The translations under genes and the position numbers were made by a program. Under the pieces are notes generated by a model, which did no database searches, was not told where the DNA came from, and saw only the letters and a list, made by a program, of their open reading frames with translations. From NCBI GenBank assembly GCA_003444615.1, contig DLUN01000117.1, positions 8,811 through 26,472 on the forward strand: DNA of 17,662 bases, in the 5' to 3' direction. This stretch comes from Syntrophomonas sp. (GTDB lineage: Bacteria > Bacillota > Syntrophomonadia > Syntrophomonadales > Syntrophomonadaceae). Numbering within the stretch: position 1 is the stretch's first letter; the number at the start of each line of letters is the position of its first letter. Of this stretch, positions 1 through 7,023 are shown in pieces.

Positions 1-401
1 GGTGCCATTTGTCCCCCAGTCATACCATATATAGCATTGTTAACAAATATAACCGTAATGTTTTCCCCCCGGGCTGAAGCATGTACAATCTCCGCCATAC
101 CTATAGAAGCCAGGTCTCCATCCCCTTGGTAGGTAAACACGCAGCGATCAGGCAGCACGCGTTTTATGCCGGTAGCAATAGCGGGAGCTCTTCCATGAGC
201 AGCTTCCAGCATATCACAGTTAAAATAATCATAAGCCAGTACTGCACAACCAACCGGACAAATCCCAATGGTCTGCTCCCGTAATTTTAATTCATCCAGG
301 CACTCTGCTACCAAGCGATGGATAATGCCGTGGGTGCATCCTGGGCAGTAGTGAAAAGGAGCATCGGTCAAACTCTCTGGCTTTTGTGCTACAATTTTCA
401 T
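1..401 (-). CDS. 2-oxoacid:ferredoxin oxidoreductase, beta (TPP-binding) subunit, 3'-truncated by window edge
   Basis: This is the first 133 residues of the thiamine-diphosphate subunit of a 2-oxoacid:ferredoxin oxidoreductase, which decarboxylates a 2-oxoacid to acyl-CoA and passes electrons to ferredoxin. The reading frame opens at an ATG (401-399) and stays open to base 1, so the C-terminal part is missing. Visible signatures are the N-terminal HYCPGC motif (C19, C22), a second Cys pair (C48, C52), and the TPP/Mg signature GDGDLASIG (93-101) followed by [11 protein letters not shown] (121-131). The ATG overlaps the alpha-subunit stop as ATGA, which implies translational coupling. The substrate (branched-chain 2-oxoacid, 2-oxoglutarate or pyruvate) cannot be fixed from this fragment. 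The alpha partner resembles VorB, so a branched-chain or broad-specificity enzyme is a reasonable inference. A gamma subunit is expected beyond the edge. Confidence 0.9.
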   Translation of the reverse strand, partial: MKIVAQKPESLTDAPFHYCPGCTHGIIHRLVAECLDELKLREQTIGICPVGCAVLAYDYFNCDMLEAAHGRAPAIATGIKRVLPDRCVFTYQGDGDLASIGMAEIVHASARGENITVIFVNNAIYGMTGGQMA

Positions 402-1456
402 TCCCCTCCCTCCTCTTGTGCTGCTTTGATTATTTGGCTCGTAATTTCTTCGGGATTGGGAATCATGCCTATTCTACCATAGAATCTTACCGGCACCCGA
501 TCGTTAATAGCCAGTCGTATGTCTTCAACCATCTGACCCATGCTGATTTCTACGGCAAAGAACTGACTAGCATGTTTTGCTGCTTCTTGAAAAACCTTTT
601 CTGGAAAAGGCCATAGAGTCACCGGTCGTATTAAGCCTACCTTAAATCCCTGCTTTCTTGCTTCCATTACCGAGCGTTTAACAATGCGTGACATCAGACC
701 GAAAGCAACCATAACCAGATCAGCATCTTCCACCATAAAGGTTTCGGCTTTAGCTTCCTGTTTTTTTATCAACTGGTATTTTTGGTGCAGGTGTTGATTA
801 CGCTCTTCCAGAAACTCCGGAGATAGATGCAGGGTATTTACTATGTTTGGCTTTCTCCCATAACAGCCGGTGGTAGCCCAAGGCTTATCCGGCATATCGG
901 TTATCGGTTCTCGCAAAACTATGGGTTCCATCATCTGCCCTAGGGTACCTTCAGCCATAATCATTACTGGAATCCGGTAGTGATCTGCTAACGCAAAGGC
1001 TTTTATGGCAAAATCCATCATTTCTTGCACTCCAGATGGTGCCAGTACGATTATGCGGTAGTCGCCATGGCCTCCTCCGCGAGTGGCTTGAAAATAATCA
1101 GACTGGGCTGGCTGTATTCCACCCAGACCTGGGCCACCTCGGGATATGTTGACAATTAAACTGGGCAGTTCAGCCTCGGCTAGAAAAGAAATACCTTCTT
1201 GTTTAAGACTGATTCCCGGTCCCGACGAGGCAGTCATAACTCTTTTCCCGGCAGCCGATGCCCCGTAAACCATATTTATGGCGGCCAGTTCACTTTCTGC
1301 CTGCAAAAAGGTCCGTCCCAGTTTAGGCATTTTGCGCGCCATGTATTCCGCAATTTCGCTGGAAGGGGTGATGGGATAACCAAAAAAGGCATGACATCCA
1401 GCTAGTAAGGCTCCTTCAGCTAAGGCTTCGTTTCCTTTCATAAGTATTTTTTTCAT
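398..1456 (-). CDS. vorB: 2-oxoacid:ferredoxin oxidoreductase, alpha subunit (VorB-type)
   Basis: This 352-residue alpha subunit of a cytoplasmic 2-oxoacid:ferredoxin oxidoreductase carries the pyrimidine-binding domain of the TPP enzyme followed by the transketolase-C-like domain. Family landmarks are LMKGNEA near the N-terminus, GYPITPSSE (26-34), [15 protein letters not shown] (52-66), SSGPGISL (78-85), and the glycine-rich stretch GGPGLGG...[20 protein letters not shown] (107-134). The length matches the separate alpha subunit of four-subunit enzymes. The ATG start has a GGGAG ribosome site about 7 nt upstream. The gene starts 4 nt after the ferredoxin subunit stop and overlaps the beta start by 4 nt (ATGA), so the order is delta-alpha-beta in one operon. 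VorB (3-methyl-2-oxobutanoate) is the closest family type I recognise, but alpha sequences alone do not separate VOR from 2-oxoglutarate enzymes reliably. Confidence 0.88.
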   Translation of the reverse strand: MKKILMKGNEALAEGALLAGCHAFFGYPITPSSEIAEYMARKMPKLGRTFLQAESELAAINMVYGASAAGKRVMTASSGPGISLKQEGISFLAEAELPSLIVNISRGGPGLGGIQPAQSDYFQATRGGGHGDYRIIVLAPSGVQEMMDFAIKAFALADHYRIPVMIMAEGTLGQMMEPIVLREPITDMPDKPWATTGCYGRKPNIVNTLHLSPEFLEERNQHLHQKYQLIKKQEAKAETFMVEDADLVMVAFGLMSRIVKRSVMEARKQGFKVGLIRPVTLWPFPEKVFQEAAKHASQFFAVEISMGQMVEDIRLAINDRVPVRFYGRIGMIPNPEEITSQIIKAAQEEGGE

Positions 1457-1460
1457 GCCT

Positions 1461-1676
1461 TCACTCCCTTTCCACCACGATAACTAAATCAGGACACATA
1501 ACAGCGCATATTCCGCACCCATTACAGGCGTCCTCCCGCACTGCTGTAATAGGGTGATAGCCCATGGGGTTAATACTATTTTTATCAAGAGCCAGAACCT
1601 CTTTAGGACAAAACTTTACACATAACTCACATGCTTTGCAGCGTTCAACACGGAACCTTACCCTGCCTTTAGCCAC
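1461..1676 (-). CDS. 2x[4Fe-4S] ferredoxin-like delta subunit of the 2-oxoacid oxidoreductase
   Basis: This small ferredoxin subunit of 71 residues should carry electrons from the TPP subunit to external ferredoxin. Two classical cluster motifs are complete: CKACELCVKFCP (C13, C16, C19, C23) and CNGCGICAVMCP (C51, C54, C57, C61). They are separated by a 27-residue linker containing the INPMGYHP stretch usual in VorD/KorD-type subunits. The start is GTG at 1676-1674 with GGGGAGGA 7 nt upstream. It begins 16 nt after the P-loop gene and ends 4 nt before the alpha subunit, which fixes it in the same operon. Nothing is missing or odd. Confidence 0.9.
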   Translation of the reverse strand: MAKGRVRFRVERCKACELCVKFCPKEVLALDKNSINPMGYHPITAVREDACNGCGICAVMCPDLVIVVERE

Positions 1677-1692
1677 ACTACATTCCTCCCCA

Positions 1693-2364
1693 CTAGTCCT
1701 CCTGCAACCAGAGCGGTCTAGTATATAATTTAATCGTTCTCAGTAGCGACCCATATTCAGGAACAAGCTGTTCATAAAACTCTTCCCGCACCGTTAACCA
1801 GCCTACCTCAAGGTGCAAAGCCCGAGAATAGTCCAGCACCTGCTGATGACCAGAGCGGATAATGTCTAGGGTGGTCTCTTCGGCCATATGAGGGTTGCTT
1901 ATGATACCTGTAAAGGGTAGCCGGGAAGCATTCTCAAACAGCTTTACCAGTTCAATAATTTCGTTTAAATCCTGGGCAAAGGGACGAAAAGGATTAATCA
2001 CCAGCCATAAATGCAAGGGGTCCCGTTCTCTTAAGTGACGATGTAGATAGCCGATCACTGCTCCACCAGCATCTTCTCCAGCAACATCAATCAGTAAGTG
2101 GTTATCTCTTTGTACCTCAGACAAAAGGTGAGCAGGTAACTGGGGAATATCTCCAAAAGAAAGCTCTCCTTCCGGAGCCATCAATTTTACACCGTGAGCG
2201 TTCAGCTCTGCTTGTATATGGCGGGAAACAAAATAGGGATTAACCAGGTCCAGGTCAGCCAGTACCACATCTTGGGTTTCGGCGTGATTATCCATAGCAA
2301 AATTAAGAGCAATTTCCGTTTTCCCACTGCCAAAGCCACCGGCAAAAATGTTGATGCTTCCCAA
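1693..2364 (-). CDS. P-loop NTPase of the CobQ/MinD-like (SIMIBI) type, first gene of the oxidoreductase operon
   Basis: This 223-residue soluble nucleotide-binding protein has an unknown precise role. Visible motifs are a Walker A loop GGFGSGKTE (9-17), an acidic DLDLVNPYF stretch (37-45) placed like the switch region of SIMIBI ATPases, a Walker B-like LLIDVAGED (90-98), and an NPHM segment (157-160) where many of these proteins have a base-recognition loop. The start is TTG at 2364-2362, the only start placing the P-loop intact; AGAGGA lies 6 nt upstream, and the first internal ATG would remove the Walker A. It sits 16 nt before the ferredoxin subunit, so it should be co-expressed with the oxidoreductase. 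A role in cofactor or iron-sulfur maturation of the enzyme, or in regulating it, is an inference from context only. Confidence 0.7.
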   Translation of the reverse strand: MGSINIFAGGFGSGKTEIALNFAMDNHAETQDVVLADLDLVNPYFVSRHIQAELNAHGVKLMAPEGELSFGDIPQLPAHLLSEVQRDNHLLIDVAGEDAGGAVIGYLHRHLRERDPLHLWLVINPFRPFAQDLNEIIELVKLFENASRLPFTGIISNPHMAEETTLDIIRSGHQQVLDYSRALHLEVGWLTVREEFYEQLVPEYGSLLRTIKLYTRPLWLQED

Positions 2365-2404
2365 AACTAGTCCTCTTTCTTCTAGGATTCATTTATTAAT
2401 GAGT

Positions 2405-2433
2405 AATTTAACCCAGCCAATGGATAAAATCAA
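2405..2433 (-). promoter_or_regulatory. Candidate sigma-A promoter of the P-loop/2-oxoacid oxidoreductase operon
   Basis: On the minus strand, TTGATT (2433-2428) is separated by exactly 17 nt from TAAATT (2410-2405), about 40 nt upstream of the TTG start of the P-loop gene. Each hexamer matches the consensus at 4 of 6 positions. It lies downstream of a terminator-like hairpin that follows the HDOD gene, which fits a separate transcription unit. Confidence 0.4.
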
Positions 2434-2459
2434 TAGAGTAATGGTTCTGGGAAACGGGT

Positions 2460-2488
2460 AAAATGATAAACGACCCGTATGGGCCGTT
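2460..2488 (-). terminator. Possible intrinsic terminator after the HDOD gene
   Basis: Read on the minus strand, AACGGCCC (2488-2481) and GGGTCGTT (2476-2469) can form an 8-bp stem (one G-U pair) around the 4-nt loop ATAC, followed by TATCATTTT. It lies 30 nt beyond the HDOD stop. The U-tract is imperfect, so read-through into the oxidoreductase operon is possible. Confidence 0.45.
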
Positions 2489-2517
2489 GAGAATATTTTA
2501 TTCGCATAACTAATTAT

Positions 2518-3366
2518 TTAGATATCAAAACCTAGCTGATCAGCACAAACATCAACCATTTCCGCTATAATACTTTCAATATCAGCCTCCTGCAGATCAA
2601 GTATTTCCAATGCCATTGGGGATATGGGGTATAACATGCCATCCAGCCCTAGTCCAATACCCATAGTAACGCATATAGCGTCAGCTAACTGTACTATGGC
2701 GGTGAGTTTTGGGTTAACCTGAGCTTTGTCCAGGTCATGATGACAAGCAATTGCTTCTACTAGTTCTAAAGGTAGATTCCATTTTTCAGCTATCTTAGCC
2801 CCAACTTCAGCATGGTTGAACCCCAGGATGCCTTCTTCGGCCTGTAAGAAGGTTACATTGTCTTTCATTACTGTATCCAATACCTCATGGTAACTTTCTT
2901 TCATATAATTATTGAGCACGACTTTGCCTATATCATGAAGTAAAGCGGTCGTATAAGCTACATCTAAGCTGGAGTACTTAACCCTTCTGGCAATTAGCCG
3001 GGCAGTCATGGCGGAGCACTGGGAATGCTTCCAAAGTTCACCATGCTCCAGAGCATAACCTTCCATTCGTTGGGATAGAAAATCATTTACTGATGCTGCT
3101 AATACAATACTGCGAATAGTTTTGAATCCCAACAATACTGTGGCATCAGTTACCGATGAAATACGGCGTGGGAAACCATAAAAAGCGGAATTGGCCAGTT
3201 TTAATACTCTTGCGGTCAGTCCTTGGTCTTGGGATAACACCCCGTTAATATCCTGGACAGTAGAATCAGGATCTTCCGTCAGTTCCATAACCTTAAGAAC
3301 TATCTGGGGCAAGGACGGCAGGTCATTTACAGCTCGAACAATATCTTCCAGAGAAACCTTCCCCAT
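2518..3366 (-). CDS. HDOD domain protein with intact HD metal ligands
   Basis: This 282-residue cytoplasmic protein is made almost entirely of an HDOD domain, usually a signalling or regulatory module related to HD phosphohydrolases. The N-terminus carries the HDOD hallmarks LPSLPQIVLKVMEL (16-30) and SQDQGLTARVLKLANSAFYG (45-64), with GFKTIRSIVLA (80-90) following. Unlike many HDOD proteins it keeps what look like all HD ligands: H114, H144-D145 in LLHDIGK, H185 in FNHAEVG, H209/H210 in ACHHD, and D229 in LADAI. Catalysis is therefore possible, though the substrate is unknown. The ATG has a strong AAGGAGGAA site overlapping the stop of the 143-residue gene, 13 nt upstream, so the two are probably translated as a pair. 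No receiver, GGDEF or other output domain is attached. Confidence 0.85.
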   Translation of the reverse strand: MGKVSLEDIVRAVNDLPSLPQIVLKVMELTEDPDSTVQDINGVLSQDQGLTARVLKLANSAFYGFPRRISSVTDATVLLGFKTIRSIVLAASVNDFLSQRMEGYALEHGELWKHSQCSAMTARLIARRVKYSSLDVAYTTALLHDIGKVVLNNYMKESYHEVLDTVMKDNVTFLQAEEGILGFNHAEVGAKIAEKWNLPLELVEAIACHHDLDKAQVNPKLTAIVQLADAICVTMGIGLGLDGMLYPISPMALEILDLQEADIESIIAEMVDVCADQLGFDI

Positions 3367-3379
3367 CAGGCTTCCTCCT

Positions 3380-3811
3380 TTATCTCCAGTTATCTAATTT
3401 ACGTTCCAGATATGACCGGTAATTTAACATTTCCTCACATATTTTCAGCAGCAGTCTTTCGGTATCTAAACGTGATAAGGTAAGTTCCTCGGGTTCCAAA
3501 ACTTCTATAGTGCGGAATTCTTCCTTCATAGTAAACTTAGCTGCATCTTCCAAAGAATCTGCCCTAAAAGTAATGGTAACCGGTGCAAACGAGGTCATTT
3601 TACCGGTAACTTCATCCAAGACCGTATATACTTCCTGGCTCATATCTATATCTTCAATATAAATACCTTGAATGGGCACATTTCGTATTAGAGAAACCTT
3701 GTGCTGACGTAGTTCTTCGGCCACCTGATCACCGCTTTTTCCGCCAAATAACCTGCCCTGGCGGGTTTTACCCTGGTAATCAAAGCGGACTTTCATCCGG
3801 ATTTTGCTCAT
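3380..3811 (-). CDS. Conserved-looking hypothetical protein, 143 residues
   Basis: I do not recognise the family. The protein is soluble, with no signal peptide, membrane segment or Cys cluster. It begins with a basic beta-rich segment (MSKIRMKVRFDYQGKTRQGR), followed by alternating strand-like stretches, and ends with an acidic helical half containing LSRLDTERLLLKICEEMLNYRSYLE (about 112-136), which could form an amphipathic helix or short coiled coil. The start is ATG with GGAGG about 10 nt upstream. It lies 80 nt downstream of the cobT-like gene and 13 nt upstream of the HDOD gene, whose ribosome site sits at its 3' end. The tight link suggests a partner or regulator of the HDOD protein, but that is inference. 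Codon use looks like that of its neighbours, so it is likely a real gene. Confidence 0.7.
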   Translation of the reverse strand: MSKIRMKVRFDYQGKTRQGRLFGGKSGDQVAEELRQHKVSLIRNVPIQGIYIEDIDMSQEVYTVLDEVTGKMTSFAPVTITFRADSLEDAAKFTMKEEFRTIEVLEPEELTLSRLDTERLLLKICEEMLNYRSYLERKLDNWR

Positions 3812-3891
3812 CGACCTGCTGCCTCCATTCTGTTTCGTTTTTTTAACCGGAGTCAGACATCGGTATGACCATAATTCTGTTCCTCTGCCAC

Positions 3892-4803
3892 CTAAGTTAA
3901 AATATTAAGTAAAAATACGCTTAGAGCAGCGGCCAATCCTTCTCCATAATTAAGCTGCCCATCCCATATAGCCTGTAACCCTATTTTTTCCAGCAAATAC
4001 TGGTGGGCTATCTCACCGGCCAAACTGGGAGCAATAAGTAGTTCGGTTTTACCAGGCACAATTAGAGAAGCTAATGCAGCTGCCACCGTAGTAACTAAGC
4101 CGTCCAAGATGACCATTTTGTTCAAGGTAAACATTCTGACCACAAAACCAGTCAAAGCAGCTATCTCCAGCCCGCCAAACCGCATCAGCAAATCTTTGTA
4201 GTCATGGGGCTCAGGATACCGGTGCTTAAGAGCCCTTTTTATAATATCGGCTTTTTGCCTAATAACTTTATAATCCGCCGATCCCCTGTCTACTACCTGT
4301 TCCGGTTCAAGATTCAGCATGGCACAGGCAAGAGCTTCGGCAGCCAGAGTATTTCCAACTCCTAGCTCTCCTAATCCAATTATATCAAACTGCCACCCAG
4401 ATAATTCATCCCATAATGAAAATCCCATTTGCACAGCCTGTTCTACTTCCAGTCTGGTCAGTGCATCCTCAACTAAAAAGGGCCTGGTACCCCGGCGAAT
4501 GGGGTGGTTTATTAGCCTTTTATGGTATATGGGACGATACAATCCTGCATTGACAATTATCTCCGGTTTGTCAATACATCTTAGAATTCGTGAAACAGGT
4601 GATTTCCCCTCCAGGTGAAGTCGTACTAAAAGCTCCGTTCTTAAAGGCTCAAAAGCACTGTACCCTTCTGTACTGATGCCATGGTCAGCTGCAAAAATTA
4701 CCAGTCCGCTGTGATGGAGCTCAATTGGCAAAGTGCTGGCCTCTGTCAACAGTTGGCTAAGCTTACCCAGTCGCTGCAGATAGAACTCTGATAGGCTGCT
4801 CAT
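3892..4803 (-). CDS. cobT: CobT-like nicotinate-nucleotide:base phosphoribosyltransferase (divergent)
   Basis: CobT activates the lower ligand base of cobamides by transferring phosphoribose from nicotinate mononucleotide to 5,6-dimethylbenzimidazole or a related base. Recognisable family blocks, numbered from the upstream TTG, are FAADHGISTEGYS (38-50), GLGELGVGNT (144-153; canonical GEMGIGNT), DRGSAD (173-178), FGGLEIAALTG (210-220), LDGLVTTVAAA (234-244) and NYGEGLAAAL (286-295), whose Glu matches the catalytic position. The protein is about 303 residues, shorter than the usual ~350, and the canonical HxSxExGH block is replaced by APSLAGEIAH. Two starts are possible: TTG at 4806 or ATG at 4803; the ATG was chosen because it forms a TGATG stop-start with the adenosyltransferase gene. 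The AAGGG site is better spaced for the TTG. Base specificity cannot be predicted from this divergence. Confidence 0.8.
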   Translation of the reverse strand: MSSLSEFYLQRLGKLSQLLTEASTLPIELHHSGLVIFAADHGISTEGYSAFEPLRTELLVRLHLEGKSPVSRILRCIDKPEIIVNAGLYRPIYHKRLINHPIRRGTRPFLVEDALTRLEVEQAVQMGFSLWDELSGWQFDIIGLGELGVGNTLAAEALACAMLNLEPEQVVDRGSADYKVIRQKADIIKRALKHRYPEPHDYKDLLMRFGGLEIAALTGFVVRMFTLNKMVILDGLVTTVAAALASLIVPGKTELLIAPSLAGEIAHQYLLEKIGLQAIWDGQLNYGEGLAAALSVFLLNILT

Positions 4804-5360
4804 CAATAATCTATACCCTTTTGGGCTTGAATCCCTCTATGAAACGGATGCTTAACCAGCTGCATAGAGGTGACCAAATCCACCAGCTCAACTAATTCTT
4901 GAGTACAGTTTCTTCCCGTTAGTATTAAATCTACATCAGGAGGGGTCTTTTTCAGTAAATCAACAATTAGAGGCTGGGCAGCAGGCCAGATAGACCACAG
5001 ATTAAGAATCTCATCTAGCACGATTAAATTCCACCGTCCCGACTTAATTTCCTGCTCAGCAAAGGCTAGTCCCTGCCTGGCCTGTTCTTCGTCGTTAATT
5101 TCCCACCGTTGCTGGTCTACAATGCATTCATGCTCACCTGGGCAGCAGGAATGACCAATATAAGGACATTTCCTGCCATAGGATTTGACCACCAATCCCG
5201 GACTATCCAAACAGCTAACCGCTTTCCATTCACCACTGACACGCTGGTCTTTTAGAAACAGTATTACTAGCACCTTACGGCCCTGCCCCCAGGAGCGAAA
5301 AGCAGTACCTGCTGCTGCTGAGGTCTTTCCTTTACCTGGACCAGTAAAGATAATCTTCAC
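4803..5360 (-). CDS. cobO: Corrinoid adenosyltransferase (CobA/CobO/BtuR family)
   Basis: This 185-residue ATP:cob(I)alamin adenosyltransferase attaches the 5'-deoxyadenosyl group of ATP to the cobalt of a corrinoid. The family P-loop lies at the N-terminus (GPGKGKTSAAAG, 7-18), the Walker B-like LIVLDEI appears near 112-118, and the C-terminal family signature is LTGRNCTQELVELVDLVT (147-164) followed by VKHPFHRGIQAQKGIDY. Between the P-loop half and the LDE motif lies an unusual Cys/His-rich stretch, KCPYIGHSCCPGEHEC (64-79; C65, C72, C73, C79 plus two His), which I do not recall in the standard family. The start is GTG and overlaps the rluB stop as GTGA. The stop overlaps the next gene as TGATG. 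This places adenosylation and lower-ligand activation in one coupled unit behind rluB. Confidence 0.88.
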   Translation of the reverse strand: MKIIFTGPGKGKTSAAAGTAFRSWGQGRKVLVILFLKDQRVSGEWKAVSCLDSPGLVVKSYGRKCPYIGHSCCPGEHECIVDQQRWEINDEEQARQGLAFAEQEIKSGRWNLIVLDEILNLWSIWPAAQPLIVDLLKKTPPDVDLILTGRNCTQELVELVDLVTSMQLVKHPFHRGIQAQKGIDY

Positions 5361-6103
5361 GATATATCCCCACCATTATCATTATCAGCCTGGCTACCTG
5401 CTAAAGATAATAGTTGCTCAACTTCATCCAGAGTTAAATATCGATATTGTCCAATGGCCAGATCGCTTAAATCCAGGCTGCCAAAACCTGTACGTACCAG
5501 GTGTAATACGGGATGACCAATAGCCTGGAACATTCTTTTAACCTGTCGTTTACGGCCTTCCCGGATTTCAATATCCACCGTACTTTCATTTTTCCCGGAT
5601 TGGATCAGCCATACTCTGGCTGGAGATGTCCAGCCGTCGTCCAATTCAACTCCCTTTTCCAGGTGTTTTAACTCCCCGGGCTGTACTCTTCCCTTTACTA
5701 CCGCCCGGTAGCGCTTCGTAACCTGATGACGAGGATGAATCATCTTGTTGGTAAAATCCCCATCATTGGTAAGCAATAATAGACCTTCTGTATCAAAATC
5801 CAGTCTGCCCACCGGGTACAAACGGTCACTGGTGTCACGGATCAAATCCATAACAGTAGGTCTGCCAAAGGGGTCGGTGACACTGGACAAATACCCAGCT
5901 GGCTTATAGAGGAGGATATATTGTTTAGGTTCCAGGTTGACAGGTTTCCCATTTACTTTTACACAGTCGGTGTGCGGATTAACTAAAAAAGCCAGTTGCT
6001 CAACCAACGTGTCATTAACGGTCACTTGGCCACTGGTAATTAGCTCCTCTGCCTTGCGGCGAGAAGCCATCCCGGCATGAGCTAAATACTTGGCAAGTCT
6101 CAT
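5357..6103 (-). CDS. rluB: Pseudouridine synthase, RluB/RsuA family
   Basis: This 248-residue rRNA pseudouridine synthase, by family, isomerises a uridine of 23S rRNA in the large ribosomal subunit. An N-terminal S4 RNA-binding domain covers about residues 1-48 (MRLAKYLAHAGMASRRKAEEL). The catalytic domain contains LYKPAGYLSS (65-74) and the signature VGRLDFDTEGLLLLTNDG (98-115), with D102 as the catalytic Asp, then KRYRAVVKG and the GRKRQVKRMF block near the C-terminus. The start is ATG with GGGAGA about 6 nt upstream. In many Firmicutes rluB follows spmA-spmB directly. Here the folate genes lie between them, and rluB instead leads a coupled corrinoid unit (GTGA overlap with the adenosyltransferase). 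RluB versus RsuA specificity is inferred from the length and the spmB-rluB neighbourhood. Confidence 0.9.
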   Translation of the reverse strand: MRLAKYLAHAGMASRRKAEELITSGQVTVNDTLVEQLAFLVNPHTDCVKVNGKPVNLEPKQYILLYKPAGYLSSVTDPFGRPTVMDLIRDTSDRLYPVGRLDFDTEGLLLLTNDGDFTNKMIHPRHQVTKRYRAVVKGRVQPGELKHLEKGVELDDGWTSPARVWLIQSGKNESTVDIEIREGRKRQVKRMFQAIGHPVLHLVRTGFGSLDLSDLAIGQYRYLTLDEVEQLLSLAGSQADNDNGGDIS

Positions 6104-6136
6104 GGTTCTCCCTTTCAGATCTATAGTAGAGTGGAA

Positions 6137-6259
6137 TTAGACCTTTTGATGTTTAATTCGATTAGAGTCTAGGACTTGATCCTTAGACCCAATGATGCTT
6201 ACCCTATTAAATATTATTGAGCAATATTGACATAAATAAGCCACTATTTTTAAGGTCTA
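6137..6259. repeat. Repeated TTAGACC/GGTCTAA-type motifs, including an imperfect direct repeat and a GTCTA...TAGAC dyad
   Basis: TTAGACC occurs at 6137-6143 and 6183-6189. Both copies are embedded in a similar 19-nt segment (TTAGACCnnnTGATGnTTA, 46 nt apart). Inverted forms occur at 6167-6171 (GTCTA) and 6254-6259 (GGTCTA). The pair GTCTA (6167-6171) and TAGAC (6184-6188) makes a hairpin or operator-like dyad extended by AGGA/TCCT. The arrangement suggests protein binding sites, but no regulator is identified. Confidence 0.4.
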
Positions 6260-6324
6260 GCTACACCATCATCCTGACATGAATAAACATGTATTTCAAG
6301 TGAAAAACCTGAAAATACCAGGCT

Positions 6325-6353
6325 TTGATAAGAACTAAAACCTATGTTAATAC
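6325..6353 (+). promoter_or_regulatory. Candidate folE promoter with extended -10
   Basis: TTGATA (6325-6330) and TAATAC (6348-6353) are spaced 17 nt apart, with a TG dinucleotide at 6345-6346 giving an extended -10 (TGTTAATAC). The predicted leader is about 75 nt. The -35 matches the consensus at 5 of 6 positions and the -10 at about 3 of 6. Confidence 0.4.
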
Positions 6354-6435
6354 TATCAGAAAGAAATATTTATGGGATAAGTCAGGGTTTATTTGGTATT
6401 ATTAGAATTAATCTATTTACACCGGAGGCTAACAA

Positions 6436-7011
6436 ATGACTAATCGGGAAATTAACAAGCCGCAAATTGTACAAGCAGTGCGTATGATTCTGGAGGCCAT
6501 CGGCGAAAATCCCGAACGAGAAGGGTTATTAAACACACCTCAGCGGGTAGCCAAAATGTATGAAGAAATATTTTCCGGTATGGGTACTGAACCCAAGGAA
6601 TTTCTTGAGGTTTGCTTTTCAGAGTACCATGATGAACTGGTCCTGGTGAAAGATATTCCCATATACTCTATGTGCGAACATCACCTGCTGCCCTTTTACG
6701 GAAAAGCTCATGTGGCTTATATCCCTAAAGGAGGAAAAGTGGTGGGGATAAGCAAATTAGTCCGGGTGGCTGAAGCTTATGCTCACCGGCCCCAGTTGCA
6801 GGAACGCTTGACCTCACAAATTGCCGATTGTATATATGATGCTCTTAGTCCTTACGCAGTGGGTGTAGTTATTGAAGCTGAGCATATGTGTATGACCATG
6901 CGCGGGGTCCGCAAACCAGGGTCCATAACAGTAACTTCAGCCGTCAGAGGACTTTTTGAAACCAGATCAGAAGTGCGGGCAGAATTATTTGCTCTGATAA
7001 ACTCGAAATAA
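6436..7011 (+). CDS. folE: GTP cyclohydrolase I
   Basis: GTP cyclohydrolase I converts GTP to 7,8-dihydroneopterin triphosphate, the first step of folate (and pterin) synthesis; the family forms homodecamers with catalytic zinc. The 191-residue length is normal. Visible signatures are [14 protein letters not shown] (31-44), the zinc/active-site block [20 protein letters not shown] (78-97; C80, H82/H83), [23 protein letters not shown] (104-126), and [16 protein letters not shown] (148-163), with C152 as the other zinc Cys. The ATG has GGAGG 7 nt upstream. It is the only plus-strand gene in the window, converges on fhs across a shared terminator, and is divergent from rluB. It is probably monocistronic. 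Confidence 0.95.
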   Translation: MTNREINKPQIVQAVRMILEAIGENPEREGLLNTPQRVAKMYEEIFSGMGTEPKEFLEVCFSEYHDELVLVKDIPIYSMCEHHLLPFYGKAHVAYIPKGGKVVGISKLVRVAEAYAHRPQLQERLTSQIADCIYDALSPYAVGVVIEAEHMCMTMRGVRKPGSITVTSAVRGLFETRSEVRAELFALINSK

Positions 7012-7023
7012 CCAAAAGACAGC

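Larger units (their letters stand above)
6104..6435. other. Divergent intergenic region between rluB and folE (332 nt)
   Basis: This region is AT-rich with no open frame worth calling. It should hold the promoters of both rluB (leftward) and folE (rightward). A plausible folE promoter is listed separately; no convincing rluB promoter was found. The half nearer rluB carries repeated TAGACC-type motifs in both orientations. No known riboswitch core, including the tetrahydrofolate class, could be recognised by eye. Confidence 0.6.

Noticed and set aside
81..284. Plus-strand open frame at the left end
   Set aside because: The minus strand here encodes the TPP-binding beta subunit with recognisable motifs, so this is a shadow.
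5185..5523. 112-codon plus-strand frame across the rluB/adenosyltransferase junction
   Set aside because: It is antisense to two well-supported overlapping genes and has no ribosome site or domain.
6227..6256. TTGACA at 6227-6232 as the folE -35 element
   Set aside because: No acceptable -10 hexamer lies 16-18 nt downstream (best is TTAAGG or TAAGGT); the pair at 6325-6353 is closer and better spaced.
6104..6435. Tetrahydrofolate riboswitch upstream of folE
   Set aside because: The location is attractive, but none of the conserved core stretches of the known class could be recognised by eye. A covariance-model search would decide it.
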